A DNA stretch of 64,000 nucleotides from Granulosicoccaceae sp. 1_MG-2023 (lineage in GTDB: Bacteria > Pseudomonadota > Gammaproteobacteria > Granulosicoccales > Granulosicoccaceae). The stretch covers positions 62,001 to 126,000 of the forward strand of contig JAUOPI010000001.1 in assembly GCA_030546905.1 (NCBI GenBank), written 5' to 3'. How positions within the stretch are numbered: position 1 is the stretch's first letter; every line of letters starts with the position of its first letter. Below are positions 26,263-34,745 of the stretch, piece by piece. Position numbers and translations under genes: made by a program. The notes beneath the pieces were generated by a model. That model saw only the letters and a list, made by a program, of their open reading frames with translations. It did not search any database and was not told the origin of the DNA.

Positions 26263-27323
26263 TCCGGTTCTCCCTGAGGCGGCGGCCCCGGACGCGCGCC
26301 CGGCGGGCCGGGAGGACGACCTCCGGGGCCTTGCGGCGGCGCTACAGTCAGGCCGTGAAAGCAACCGATAAACATATTCTCTCCGGCGCTGGCGGCGTGA
26401 TAGTGGTAGCCGCGCACGGCATCGGTCTGCCCGCGGCATTCATCCAGCTCGCCGGGTTCATTGCCTTCGGCATCGAGCTCGCCGTAAATCGGGTAACCGT
26501 CCATCGCGTAGCCAAGCAGGGCTGCATGACCGTCGCTTTGCGCGGCGATTTCGGTGCAGCCGGTGGCGGCATGGTAGTGGTAGCCTTCGTGCGGGTTGAT
26601 ATGCCCGCCACAATCGTCAAACGCGGCGATGGTGTAGTTGCCCAGAATGGCATCGACCGGCGCCGGTCCGGCCAGTTGAGCACCGGTCAGGGAAACACCG
26701 ACATTGCGGACCCGGCCGCTGCGCTCTGCCGGAACGGGATTGACCGGGATCAGGAAGGTACTGGAAATACCGCCGTCCACATCCTCCAGCGAACATTCCA
26801 CGCAATGGTGCTTATAGGCTTCGTCCACATCCGGCACGGCGGCCATCTCACAGGCTTCGCGGGTATCCGTCACGCGCACATTGCCTTCCTCGTCATAGAG
26901 GATCCAGTCGTCATACGTGCCTTCAGCGCCGTACAACTGCGGCAGGCTGAGAATAAACTCTCCGTCAACATCGTAGACCTTGCCCGATCCGTCGAGCCAG
27001 ATACCCGCTTCGCTGGCGTCGGTACTGGTGGTACGCGGGCAGAACGGACCGATGCTGTCCTGTACCGGCACCGGCGCGGTGACGATTTTATAGCAGGAGG
27101 TGGCAGTACCGTCGCTGAGTGTGCAGTCGACAATCTCCGGCTCGCCGGCCAGCGCGCCTTCAGCAAACAAACTGCTGTCGAAGGGACTTTGCGCCTCTGC
27201 CGGGCTGTTTTTGGCATCGACTGCCGATGCGCTTGTGCCGGGGTCCTTATCGGACGAACAGGCAGCAAGCGACAAACACATTGCGATAAGCAATCCCTGT
27301 CGTTTGGTCTGGCAGGTATCCAT
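26259..27323 (-). CDS. YHYH-domain lipoprotein
   Basis: This 354-residue exported lipoprotein has lipobox LSLAACSSDK (Cys at about residue 22). The conserved region contains two GYHYH motifs (HEGYHYHAATGC and VRGYHYHAASAG), with YAMDGYPIYGELD between them, the signature of the YHYH family, whose function is not established. The C-terminus is proline/glycine-rich (GPPGARPGPPPQGEPE). GGAG precedes ATG 27323. It sits between two genes for small four-cysteine proteins and near a BaeSR-like system. Histidine/tyrosine clusters suggest metal or peroxide chemistry, which is inference. Confidence 0.82.
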   Translation of the reverse strand: MDTCQTKRQGLLIAMCLSLAACSSDKDPGTSASAVDAKNSPAEAQSPFDSSLFAEGALAGEPEIVDCTLSDGTATSCYKIVTAPVPVQDSIGPFCPRTTSTDASEAGIWLDGSGKVYDVDGEFILSLPQLYGAEGTYDDWILYDEEGNVRVTDTREACEMAAVPDVDEAYKHHCVECSLEDVDGGISSTFLIPVNPVPAERSGRVRNVGVSLTGAQLAGPAPVDAILGNYTIAAFDDCGGHINPHEGYHYHAATGCTEIAAQSDGHAALLGYAMDGYPIYGELDAEGNEPGELDECRGQTDAVRGYHYHAASAGENMFIGCFHGLTVAPPQGPGGRPPGPPGARPGPPPQGEPE

Positions 27324-27371
27324 TCATATCTCCGGTGGTGCGGGTTGTGTACTGGGGCTGCATTATAGAAA

Positions 27372-27395
27372 AAAGGTGCGCATATGCGCACCTTT
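27372..27395 (-). terminator. Intrinsic terminator after the first four-cysteine gene
   Basis: AAAGGTGCGCAT (27372-27383) and ATGCGCACCTTT (27384-27395) form a perfect 12-bp palindrome, followed on the minus strand by TTTTC. It separates the 27433-27696 gene from the YHYH gene. TATAAT on the minus strand (plus 27362-27367) immediately follows and may be the -10 element of the YHYH promoter, although no good -35 is seen. Confidence 0.8.
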
Positions 27396-27432
27396 CAACC
27401 CTGAATAACACGATCGTGGCGTCGATACAGAT

Positions 27433-27696
27433 TTAGTTACGGGCCGGACCCTGCGGCATTCCGCCTTCAGGTGCACAAGCCAGTCCCTCGTCACCCTGCG
27501 GCGAAGACATGCAAACGCCGCTGATTTCTTCATCACGCGGGCCAGTGAATTGGCAGGCATCGTTCTCGGCCTTGTCAGCACAGGCTTCGATGGCTTCTTG
27601 CGGCGCACCCTGCGGACGCTGGCCGGATTGGGCGTAAGCACTGGCAGCCATCAGTCCCAGCAAAGGCAGAACGACAAGTGTTTTTGATTTGAACAT
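27433..27696 (-). CDS. Small exported four-cysteine protein (copy 1)
   Basis: This 87-residue protein has a signal peptide (MFKSKTLVVLPLLGLMAASAYA) and the motif C-x8-C-x13-C-x11-C (EACADKAENDAC ... GVCMSS ... LAC). It is a paralogue of the protein at 25939-26262, sharing the EAC-x4-A-x2-DAC core and the G-x-C step, but it lacks the histidine tail. Family unknown; two disulphides in the periplasm are likely. Four 11-bp-spaced repeats resembling BaeR boxes lie 52-91 bases upstream of its start, so it is probably the direct output of the adjacent two-component system. It ends at a strong terminator. Confidence 0.72.
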   Translation of the reverse strand: MFKSKTLVVLPLLGLMAASAYAQSGQRPQGAPQEAIEACADKAENDACQFTGPRDEEISGVCMSSPQGDEGLACAPEGGMPQGPARN

Positions 27697-27747
27697 CGAT
27701 AGTTCCCTGTTTTTGTTAGTGGAGAACTGAATGATAGGAGCTAATTC

Positions 27748-27787
27748 TGCAATGCCGATGCAGAGACTATGGAGAAATCGTGCAGAA
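27748..27787 (-). promoter_or_regulatory. Four 11-bp-spaced heptamers, candidate BaeR-type binding array
   Basis: On the minus strand the heptamers TTCTGCA, TTCTCCA, CTCTGCA and CATTGCA occur with starts exactly 11 bp apart (plus 27781-27787, 27770-27776, 27759-27765 and 27748-27754). The second, in context TTTCTCCAT, matches the core of the E. coli BaeR box as I recall it. The array sits between the response regulator stop and the four-cysteine gene. Tandem 11-bp repeats are the usual target of OmpR-family dimers. Confidence 0.6.
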
Positions 27788-27813
27788 TGCGCCCGCCGCG
27801 GTCGGGTTGTTAA

Positions 27814-28500
27814 TTACTCGACCTTGTAGCCGACACCGTAGACAGAATGAATCAGCTCCTGCTCGTCGCCGGCAGCATCAAGCAGTTTTTTGCGCAGGTT
27901 TTTAATATGGCTGTCGATGGTGCGGTCGCTGACGATGCGGTCATCGGGATAGGCCGCCTTCATCAGGCTGTCGCGGCTGTAGACCCGGCCGGGCACCGAG
28001 ATCATGGCTTTGAGCATGCGGAATTCAACCGGCGTCAGTTCCACCGGCGCATCAGCCACGCGGCAAAGAAAGCGTTCGGGCAGAAGCTGGATCTGTTTGT
28101 AACTGATCTGCTCTTCGGGGTTGTCCGATGCGCCCCCTGTGCGGCGCAGTATCACCTTGACACGGGCCACCACTTCCCTGGGCAAAAAGGGTTTACAGAC
28201 ATAATCGTCAGCGCCCATTTCCAAGCCCATTAAACGGTCAATCTCATCGACCCGCGCGGTCAGCATCATGATCGGCACCTGCGAGAAGGCGCGTATTTCC
28301 TTGCAAATGGTCAGCCCGTCCATGCCGGGAAGCATGCGGTCGAGGATCACAAAATCCGGACAATGCTCACGGATAAAATCAACCGCGCCCTCGCCGGTGT
28401 TGAGCAGAGTGACCTGAAAACTGTCCTGTGAAAGATAGTCTTTCAGCAACTGTGCAATTTTTTCTTCGTCCTCAACGACGACGATCCGGGTGCCCTTCAC
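27814..28500 (-). CDS. OmpR-family response regulator, BaeR-like
   Basis: This 228-residue regulator has a receiver domain with VVEDEEKIAQLLKDYL, phosphoacceptor Asp in DFVILDRMLPGMDGLTIC (about residue 54) and VCKPFLPREVVARV, then a winged-helix domain ending ELIHSVYGVGYKVE. It follows its kinase gene with a four-base overlap, the baeS-baeR order of E. coli. A 117-bp gap containing four candidate binding repeats separates it from the four-cysteine gene on the same strand. Confidence 0.92.
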   Translation of the reverse strand: MKGTRIVVVEDEEKIAQLLKDYLSQDSFQVTLLNTGEGAVDFIREHCPDFVILDRMLPGMDGLTICKEIRAFSQVPIMMLTARVDEIDRLMGLEMGADDYVCKPFLPREVVARVKVILRRTGGASDNPEEQISYKQIQLLPERFLCRVADAPVELTPVEFRMLKAMISVPGRVYSRDSLMKAAYPDDRIVSDRTIDSHIKNLRKKLLDAAGDEQELIHSVYGVGYKVE

Positions 28501-29972
28501 TTTCCTTCCTCAAGCAGGCGCGGAAACCGCATTTCAATACACAATCCGCCCAACGTCGACGGCAGCGCAGCAATCGAGCTCTGATGTGCCACCACGATAT
28601 TGCGGCAGATAGCCAAACCAAGCCCGGCCCCTTCGGTGCGTCGTGATCGCGACTCGTCCTGGCGGTACAGCGGATCGAACACCCGGGCATAAGCGTCATC
28701 ACTGAGTCCGGGCGGCGTGTCTTCAATCCGGATCAGCAACTCCTGAGGCTCACTTAATATACGACATTCGATCCGCCCCGGCGAATCGGTATAGGCCAGC
28801 GCATTCTCCAACAGGTTGTAGAACAGCTGATCCAGCCGTCTCGCGTCGGCACGGATCAGCGCAGCTCTGTCACCGGACAAGCTCAGTTCAATACCGCGCT
28901 CGCCGGCCCGCGGCCGGACCGACGCAAGCGTTGTTTCCAGCGCGTCGTACACATCGGTTTCGGCAAAGTTATAACGCAGCCCACCGATGTCGGAAACCGA
29001 CAGTTGGTAAAGGTCATCGATCAATCTGCGGACCCGTGTAACTTCCTGATCCAACGACAATAACTGGGTTTTGTCCAAAGGCCTGACGCCGTCTTTCATG
29101 GACTCGATCTCGCCGGTCAGCACCGTCACCGGCGTGCGCAATTCGTGGGAGATATCCGCCAGCCAACGTTGTCGTGAGCTGCGGTTCTCTTCCAGGGTGT
29201 GGGCCAGACGGTCGATATCATTCATCAACACACCAAGCTCGTCCCTGCGTTTTGCATTCATGCGGATTGAATAGTCGCCGCCGGACAGTTCCGAAACACT
29301 GTTCATCATGCGTCTGACGGGTGCCAGCAACATACGCGACAGCAACCAGGACACCACCGCGGCCAGCGCCAGCGACAAGGCACCGATGGACAGGCTTGAG
29401 TTCAGTTGCTGGCGGGCAAATGCCGTTTCCTGCGGGGAATCAAAACGCCGGTTGGGGGCGCTGAGGATCTGTCCGACGGTTTCGCCCTCGACAGTCACCG
29501 GCACAACCGTCGGCACAGTGACGCTGCTGACAATCTCGTCGCCGGCAATTTGCTTGCCTGAGGCATCATATAAGGCGGTCGGCGGCCAGGGGCCGTGCAT
29601 CGGTAAGCCCAACACCCGCGGCAAGCCGGACTGGACGCGGGGCACCGGCCCGACCGGTGTGGGCATGGGCCCGTCCGGCGGTAGCGGGAAAGGCAGCTTG
29701 GCATCAACCGAGGGTGTCGGCCCCTCGCCGTCCGCACCGCGGAGCAGATCGTCGAACTCACGCCGGGTCGCTTGCGTCCATTGCCCGCCGGCCTCGATAT
29801 AGTCATCGGACAGAACACCGGCCAAAGCCTTCAGCCGGTTCTCTTCCACGGCATTGATATAGTCCAGAAAGCCCTGCTCGAAACTCCAGCGGGCCAGACT
29901 CAGCGTGGCTACCAGCACCACCAGCGTGAGGCCGAAAAAAGCCAGGAATAATTTGGTCGCTATACTTTTCAT
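28497..29972 (-). CDS. Sensor histidine kinase, BaeS-like
   Basis: This 491-residue kinase has a membrane segment at residues about 8-30, a periplasmic domain to about 190 with a proline-rich stretch (PFPLPPDGPMPTPVGPVPRV), a second membrane segment, HAMP, and the box RWLADISHELRTPVTVLTGE with the phosphoacceptor histidine. The ATPase domain has NLLENALAYTDSPGRI and EGAGLGLAICRNIV. BaeS senses envelope stress in E. coli. The unusual proline-rich insert in the sensor domain may tune ligand recognition. It is first in the operon with the BaeR-like gene. Confidence 0.88.
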   Translation of the reverse strand: MKSIATKLFLAFFGLTLVVLVATLSLARWSFEQGFLDYINAVEENRLKALAGVLSDDYIEAGGQWTQATRREFDDLLRGADGEGPTPSVDAKLPFPLPPDGPMPTPVGPVPRVQSGLPRVLGLPMHGPWPPTALYDASGKQIAGDEIVSSVTVPTVVPVTVEGETVGQILSAPNRRFDSPQETAFARQQLNSSLSIGALSLALAAVVSWLLSRMLLAPVRRMMNSVSELSGGDYSIRMNAKRRDELGVLMNDIDRLAHTLEENRSSRQRWLADISHELRTPVTVLTGEIESMKDGVRPLDKTQLLSLDQEVTRVRRLIDDLYQLSVSDIGGLRYNFAETDVYDALETTLASVRPRAGERGIELSLSGDRAALIRADARRLDQLFYNLLENALAYTDSPGRIECRILSEPQELLIRIEDTPPGLSDDAYARVFDPLYRQDESRSRRTEGAGLGLAICRNIVVAHQSSIAALPSTLGGLCIEMRFPRLLEEGK

Positions 29973-30083
29973 AGCGCAAGCATAGCTGGCAAATCACGCG
30001 ATCACAGCCTCGCGGGGACAGACTGCGCCGAACATGCGCGCAAACCGCACAGTTTCTGCACCATCTGCCCCGCTGCCGCGGGC

Positions 30084-30524
30084 CTAGCTTTGCTGCTGAC
30101 GCTGATGGATCATCAGCTGTTCAAAGCTCAGCGCGATCCAGCCACTGACCAGGCTGTCAAACCACTGTTCAACACCGCTGCAGCCGACCACCACATCGCC
30201 GTAGACAAAAGAGCCGTAGAAAGGCAGATCGCCATCGCGCAATGACGAGGGATGCAGGGTCTGCACGACTGCGTTGGGCTGACGCCGGCGCCAGGCCTGA
30301 GCGGCCTTGTTACGGGCAAATTCGTCAAACGGCTTTTCCCAGGGTTTGCCCGAGCGGATTGACTCTTCGTACAGCACCGCCTCGCTGAAGTCCGCTTCCC
30401 ACGGCATGATCCGCGGGTCCATGATGACGATATGCATCTCCTGACGCACCGCCTGTTCCAGCAGCTTATCTATCGCGGGCCGCACCAGAGCGACGGCCTC
30501 GCGGGCGATTTGCGCGTGTGTCAT
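30084..30524 (-). CDS. Unknown protein, possibly GlcG/HbpS-like (DUF336)
   Basis: This 146-residue cytoplasmic protein has no clear motif. An N-terminal helix (IAREAVALVRPAIDKLLEQAV), a strand (MHIVIMDPR), a helical stretch with FDEFARNKAAQAWRRR, and a late VYGDVVVGCSGVEQWFDSLV weakly recall the GlcG/HbpS fold, in which a similar G-x-x-GVSG turn follows an alanine/lysine-rich helix. It is last in the TTT-transporter operon, and its ATG overlaps the dehydrogenase stop by four bases, so it is probably an auxiliary function of that catabolic pathway. Confidence 0.6.
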   Translation of the reverse strand: MTHAQIAREAVALVRPAIDKLLEQAVRQEMHIVIMDPRIMPWEADFSEAVLYEESIRSGKPWEKPFDEFARNKAAQAWRRRQPNAVVQTLHPSSLRDGDLPFYGSFVYGDVVVGCSGVEQWFDSLVSGWIALSFEQLMIHQRQQQS

Positions 30525-31429
30525 TTCTCTGCGGGCGCGGCAAACGCCTTGGCAAAAAAGTCCACCATCACCGGCACGTCTTTGCCGCCGTAGCCACTGG
30601 ATTCAGCAACTGACAAGGCCTTCTCGGTCGCCGGTGCGATAAAGCTGTCCGCGCTTAAAGCCTTGGACATTTCGTTGTAATAGCCCAGATCCTTACGCGC
30701 GTTGCTGATGGAAAAGGCCAGCTTGGTCGGATCACCGTCGACGGCATTGGCTTTAACAAAATCCATCATGGCCGAATGCAGCGGACCGGCCGACATAATG
30801 CTGTACAGGTCGGCCCGTTCGATACCGGCCAGATCGGCCATGGCGAAAGCCTCGGACATGGCCGTGGCCAGTGTCATACCAAAGAAGTTGTTGATCAGCT
30901 TCAGCGTATGGCCGGCACCCAGCGGGCCGACGTGGAAGACATTCTCACCGATGTCTTTCAGTACCGGCTCGACCTTGTCGAAATCGGCGCGCTCACCGGC
31001 GGCCATAATATTCAGCAGGCCGTCACGGGCGTGCGCCGGGGTACGGCCCAGCGGCGCGTCCATATAGTGTGCGCCGGCTGCACGCAGTTTTTCACCGATC
31101 TCTTTGGTGGACTCGGGCAGCGAGGTGCCGAAATCGATAACCATGGTGCCGGGCTTGACGCCGGCGATGACGCCCTGCTCGCCGTACATCAGCGATTCCA
31201 CGGTTTTCGACGTATCGACGCAAACGATTACGATGTCAGATGCGCCGGCCAGCTCGGCAGCGTTCTTCGATTCAGTCGCCCCTTTGGCCACAGCCGCGTC
31301 GATCGCCTCACGGCGACGGTGACCCAGCACGTTCATCGGGTACTTCAGGTCAAGCAGATGCTCAACAATTGCGGAACCCATCAAACCCAATCCGATAAAG
31401 CCGATCTTCGGCAAATTTTTCTCAGTCAT
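30521..31429 (-). CDS. NAD(P)-dependent beta-hydroxyacid dehydrogenase family
   Basis: This 302-residue enzyme of the 3-hydroxyisobutyrate / tartronate-semialdehyde reductase family has the signature IGFIGLGLMGSAIVEHLL (Rossmann loop), the substrate-binding loop MDAPLGRTPAHA and the catalytic lysine in GHTLKLINNFFGMT. It interconverts a beta-hydroxyacid and its semialdehyde using NAD(P). ATG 31429 has AGGA before it. With a PfkB kinase and a TTT transporter in one operon, it likely acts in breakdown of an imported sugar acid or hydroxyacid. The exact substrate cannot be read. Confidence 0.85.
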   Translation of the reverse strand: MTEKNLPKIGFIGLGLMGSAIVEHLLDLKYPMNVLGHRRREAIDAAVAKGATESKNAAELAGASDIVIVCVDTSKTVESLMYGEQGVIAGVKPGTMVIDFGTSLPESTKEIGEKLRAAGAHYMDAPLGRTPAHARDGLLNIMAAGERADFDKVEPVLKDIGENVFHVGPLGAGHTLKLINNFFGMTLATAMSEAFAMADLAGIERADLYSIMSAGPLHSAMMDFVKANAVDGDPTKLAFSISNARKDLGYYNEMSKALSADSFIAPATEKALSVAESSGYGGKDVPVMVDFFAKAFAAPAEK

Positions 31430-31565
31430 CGTCACAATCCTATTGCTAATAGTAATTACAGAAACAAGCCGGCAGCGGCCATGCGCGGCGCGGCGGCCGT
31501 CGCACAGCATGATTCCGGAGTTGTATTATTTAAAAAGTCGGTGCTGCCCTATCGCGACACCGGTG

Positions 31566-32642
31566 CTATCGTTGGGTACGGCCACGGCAGCCGGACATCA
31601 CCTTCTCCACTTCGCTGAGCGAAGCCATGGAGTTGTCACCCGGCGTGGTCATGGCCAGTGCGCCGTGGGCAATGCCGTAATTGACCGCAGCAGCGGCACC
31701 CTTACCGGCAAGGAAGCCGTAGATAAGCCCGGCGGCAAAGCTGTCGCCGCCACCGACACGGTCGAGGATATTCAGGTCCCTGATGCAATCGGAACGGTGA
31801 AAACCGCCTTCGGCCCAGCAGGTCGCGCTCCAGTCCACACTGCTGGCGCTGGAAACATGTCTGAGCGTTGAAGCAAAGACTTTCAGGTTCGGGAAGAGCT
31901 CAGCCGCTTCACCGATAAGCTTTTCGAACGCATCCGTATCCAGATCGGTTGCGACCTTGTCTTCCGGCTCAAGTCCGAGGAAGACCGGAAAGCCGATCAT
32001 CACGTCAGCCAGCGCGGCCAGCTCACGGTTAACCTGCTGGCATTGCGCCAGGCCGCCGCGGCTTTTCCACAGCGACTCGCGGTAGTTCAGATCGTAGGAA
32101 ACCACGGTGCCGTATTTGCGTGCAGTCGCCATCGCCTCACCTATGACCTGATAGGACTCATCGGATAAAGCCGCGTAAATGCCGCCGGTATGGAACCACC
32201 GGACCCCGCATTCGCCGAAGATATAGTCCCAGTCAATATCACCGGGTTTGATCTTGGATGTGGCGCTATGGCCCCGGTCGGAACAGCCGACCGCGCCGCG
32301 CACACCGAAACCGCGCTCGGTGAAGTTAAGACTGTTACGCACCGCCAGTCCGATACCGTCATAGTCAAACCATTTGACGAACGATGTATCGACACCGCCT
32401 TGCATTATCAGATCTTCGAGAAGAAGCCCGGTTTCGTTTTTGACAATGCCGGTGACCACCGCAGCGCGCTGAGAAAAACAACGCCGCAGTCCTCTGGCGA
32501 CGTTGTACTCGCCACCGCCTTCCCAGACCCGGAATTGACGTGCTGTGCGTATACGTCCTTCGCCCGGATCAAGCCGCAACATGACGTCACCCAGCGACAA
32601 CACATCGTAACGACACTCCGATGCAGCTTTAATTTTCAACAT
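31566..32642 (-). CDS. PfkB-family carbohydrate kinase, 2-keto-3-deoxygluconate kinase-like
   Basis: This 358-residue ribokinase-fold enzyme has an N-terminal substrate region SLGDVMLRLDPGEGRI and GGGEYNVARGL, and the PfkB signature ILDRVGGGDSFAAGLIYGF with catalytic aspartate. KDG kinases phosphorylate 2-keto-3-deoxygluconate for the Entner-Doudoroff route. Sequence style and operon partners suggest a sugar acid as substrate, but other PfkB substrates are possible. ATG 32642 follows GAGGGTGAAG and lies 10 bases after the TctA-like stop. A 136-bp gap separates it from the dehydrogenase gene. Confidence 0.8.
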   Translation of the reverse strand: MLKIKAASECRYDVLSLGDVMLRLDPGEGRIRTARQFRVWEGGGEYNVARGLRRCFSQRAAVVTGIVKNETGLLLEDLIMQGGVDTSFVKWFDYDGIGLAVRNSLNFTERGFGVRGAVGCSDRGHSATSKIKPGDIDWDYIFGECGVRWFHTGGIYAALSDESYQVIGEAMATARKYGTVVSYDLNYRESLWKSRGGLAQCQQVNRELAALADVMIGFPVFLGLEPEDKVATDLDTDAFEKLIGEAAELFPNLKVFASTLRHVSSASSVDWSATCWAEGGFHRSDCIRDLNILDRVGGGDSFAAGLIYGFLAGKGAAAAVNYGIAHGALAMTTPGDNSMASLSEVEKVMSGCRGRTQR

Positions 32643-32652
32643 GGCTTCACCC

Positions 32653-34182
32653 TCATTTTGCAACCGCGTCCTGCGCTGTGGTCTCTGCGACCTTGCGCTC
32701 AATCTCGCGTAGCTTCTTGTATTTCATGTAGCTCAGTCCGGCCATCAACACAGCCAGAAACAGGAATGTGGCACTGATCGGACGGGTCACAAAAATGCTC
32801 AGATCATCATTGGACAGCATCATCGCGCGACGCATGTTCTGTTCGGCCATGGGACCGAGTATCAGCGCCAGCAGAATCGGCGAGACCGGGAACTTGGCGT
32901 AACTCATAAAGTACGCGACCACACCGATTCCTAATGCAAGCCCGACATCGAAGAAGCTGAAGCGCATTGAGTACGAACCGACAATACAAAGCAGAAAGAT
33001 AATCGAGGTCAGGACCTTGATATCAATATTGATCAGCTTGGCAAACAGTCGTGCACCGGCCAGACCAACACCTAACAGCACCAACTGGCAGAGGATCATG
33101 CCGGCAAAAATCGGATAGACGATTTCCGGATGATCGCGGAACAACAGCGGGCCGGGCTGAAAACCATGTATGGTCAGCGCCCCGAGCAATACCGCGGTAA
33201 CCGCATCACCGGGCACACCGAGTGTCAGCATGGGAATCATCGCGCCACCGGTGGCACCGTTATTGGCCGCTTCGGGCGCTGCAATCCCTTCAAGTGCGCC
33301 CTGACCGAATGTTTCCGGTTTTTTGGACGTGCGCTTGGCCTCGCCATACGCGATAAACGCGGCGATATCGCAACCCAGGCCCGGCACACTGCCGGTCACG
33401 GAACCGATCCCGCCGGACTTGAACATGGTCGGCAGCAGCGTTTTGACTTCCTTGAAAGACGGCAGGATGCGGCTGACCTTGGACCTGACCTGCGGGACTA
33501 TGCCCATCTTCTCGATATTGCGGAAAACCTGCGCGAAGCCGAACAGACCGATCAGCGCCGGTATAAAGGTGATACCACCGAGCAGATTGTCATTGCCAAA
33601 AGCGAAGCGTGGCACACCTGATAAGGGATCAAACCCAATAGTGGTGATGAGCAGTCCGACCAATGCGGCGATCACGCCCTTGAGCAGGGACTCACCCGAG
33701 ATGGAAATAATCATCGACAAGCCGAATACGGCCAGCGCAAAAAACTCCGGCGGACCGAAACGCAAACCGAACTGGGCAATCTGCGGTGCCATAAACGACA
33801 TAATCAGCGCGCCGATAGTGCCGCCGACAAAGGACGCGATGGTGGCAATACCGATCGCCTTGCCGGCTTCGCCGCGTTTTGACAGCGGGAAGCCGTCAAG
33901 CAAGGTGGCAGCGGCAGCCGGGGTACCCGGTGTGCGGATCAGGATCGCTGCTATCGAACCGCCGTAAATAGCACCGGTAAAAATACCCATCAGCATCAGC
34001 AGCCCCTGAACCGGTGGCAAACTGAAGGTAAAGGGAATCAACAACGCGCAACCCATGGTTGCAGTAAGACCGGGCAAGCATCCGACCATAATCCCGGCAA
34101 CGACGCCGATCAGTATGAACATCAGACTCGACAGGTCACTGAAAATGGTCTGGAAGGCTTCCAGCAGATACATAATACTCAA
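32653..34182 (-). CDS. Tripartite tricarboxylate transporter, large permease (TctA family)
   Basis: This 509-residue protein has about twelve transmembrane segments. Family motifs are GCLPGLTATMGCALLIPFT near the N-terminus and PGLGCDIAAFIAYGEAKRT with GAMIPMLTLGVPGDAVTA in the second half. It forms the sodium- or proton-driven channel for a carboxylate delivered by the TctC-type binding protein. The best start is TTG 34182, with GGAGGA eight bases upstream; an ATG lies three codons later. It is third in the operon after tctC and tctB. Confidence 0.9.
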   Translation of the reverse strand: MSIMYLLEAFQTIFSDLSSLMFILIGVVAGIMVGCLPGLTATMGCALLIPFTFSLPPVQGLLMLMGIFTGAIYGGSIAAILIRTPGTPAAAATLLDGFPLSKRGEAGKAIGIATIASFVGGTIGALIMSFMAPQIAQFGLRFGPPEFFALAVFGLSMIISISGESLLKGVIAALVGLLITTIGFDPLSGVPRFAFGNDNLLGGITFIPALIGLFGFAQVFRNIEKMGIVPQVRSKVSRILPSFKEVKTLLPTMFKSGGIGSVTGSVPGLGCDIAAFIAYGEAKRTSKKPETFGQGALEGIAAPEAANNGATGGAMIPMLTLGVPGDAVTAVLLGALTIHGFQPGPLLFRDHPEIVYPIFAGMILCQLVLLGVGLAGARLFAKLINIDIKVLTSIIFLLCIVGSYSMRFSFFDVGLALGIGVVAYFMSYAKFPVSPILLALILGPMAEQNMRRAMMLSNDDLSIFVTRPISATFLFLAVLMAGLSYMKYKKLREIERKVAETTAQDAVAK

Positions 34183-34218
34183 TTCGTTACTCCTCCGGCG
34201 CGGTCGCAGCTCTCCACC

Positions 34219-34671
34219 TCAGAAAACCCCTTCAGGAAGCGGGATTTTCAGAAACGAGTGGAAAAGCGCATACACGGCCATAGCGACCAGCACGCTTGTA
34301 ATAACCCTGACCAGCAGACTTTTCTGCTTCAGGTAAGTCATCTGGGCGTAAAGAAACACGACCGTCGCGATAAAAAAGCCCACTACCTGCATCAGCAGGA
34401 TGTAAGCGATAGCGATCAGCAGCATTACAGCCGCGCGTATCAGGCCCGGCTTGTCGATGGTTTCCAGATCTTTCAATGCATGGCCGCGCAGGGCCTGAAC
34501 AATACAAACCACGGATGCGATAAACAGCATCACCGCGAGTATCTGCGGGAAAAAGTTCGGACCGTATTGATTAACCCCGGCACCGGCATAACGCTCGGCG
34601 TAGAGGTAGATGGCGATGCTAAGGAAACAAAGAAAGCCACCTACAGCGATATCGATGTTTTTGCTATCCAT
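34219..34671 (-). CDS. Tripartite tricarboxylate transporter, small permease (TctB family)
   Basis: This 150-residue protein has four transmembrane helices (residues about 8-24, 40-60, 75-103 and 117-140), the usual TctB length and layout. It supports the large permease in a tripartite carboxylate importer. It lies between the binding protein (74 bases upstream) and the large permease (36 bases downstream). TctB sequences are poorly conserved, so context carries much of the assignment. Confidence 0.85.
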   Translation of the reverse strand: MDSKNIDIAVGGFLCFLSIAIYLYAERYAGAGVNQYGPNFFPQILAVMLFIASVVCIVQALRGHALKDLETIDKPGLIRAAVMLLIAIAYILLMQVVGFFIATVVFLYAQMTYLKQKSLLVRVITSVLVAMAVYALFHSFLKIPLPEGVF

Positions 34672-34745
34672 AAGTGTTCAGCCCGAAGCTGCCTGCCCGA
34701 TGGCAGGCAGCCCGATCAACGAAAAGGAAGGGTTTGTAGCGCGGC

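Noticed and set aside
25836-27368. A 510-codon plus-strand frame opposite the YHYH and four-cysteine genes
   Set aside because: It is antisense to genes with signal peptides and conserved motifs; its composition is typical of GC-rich shadow frames.
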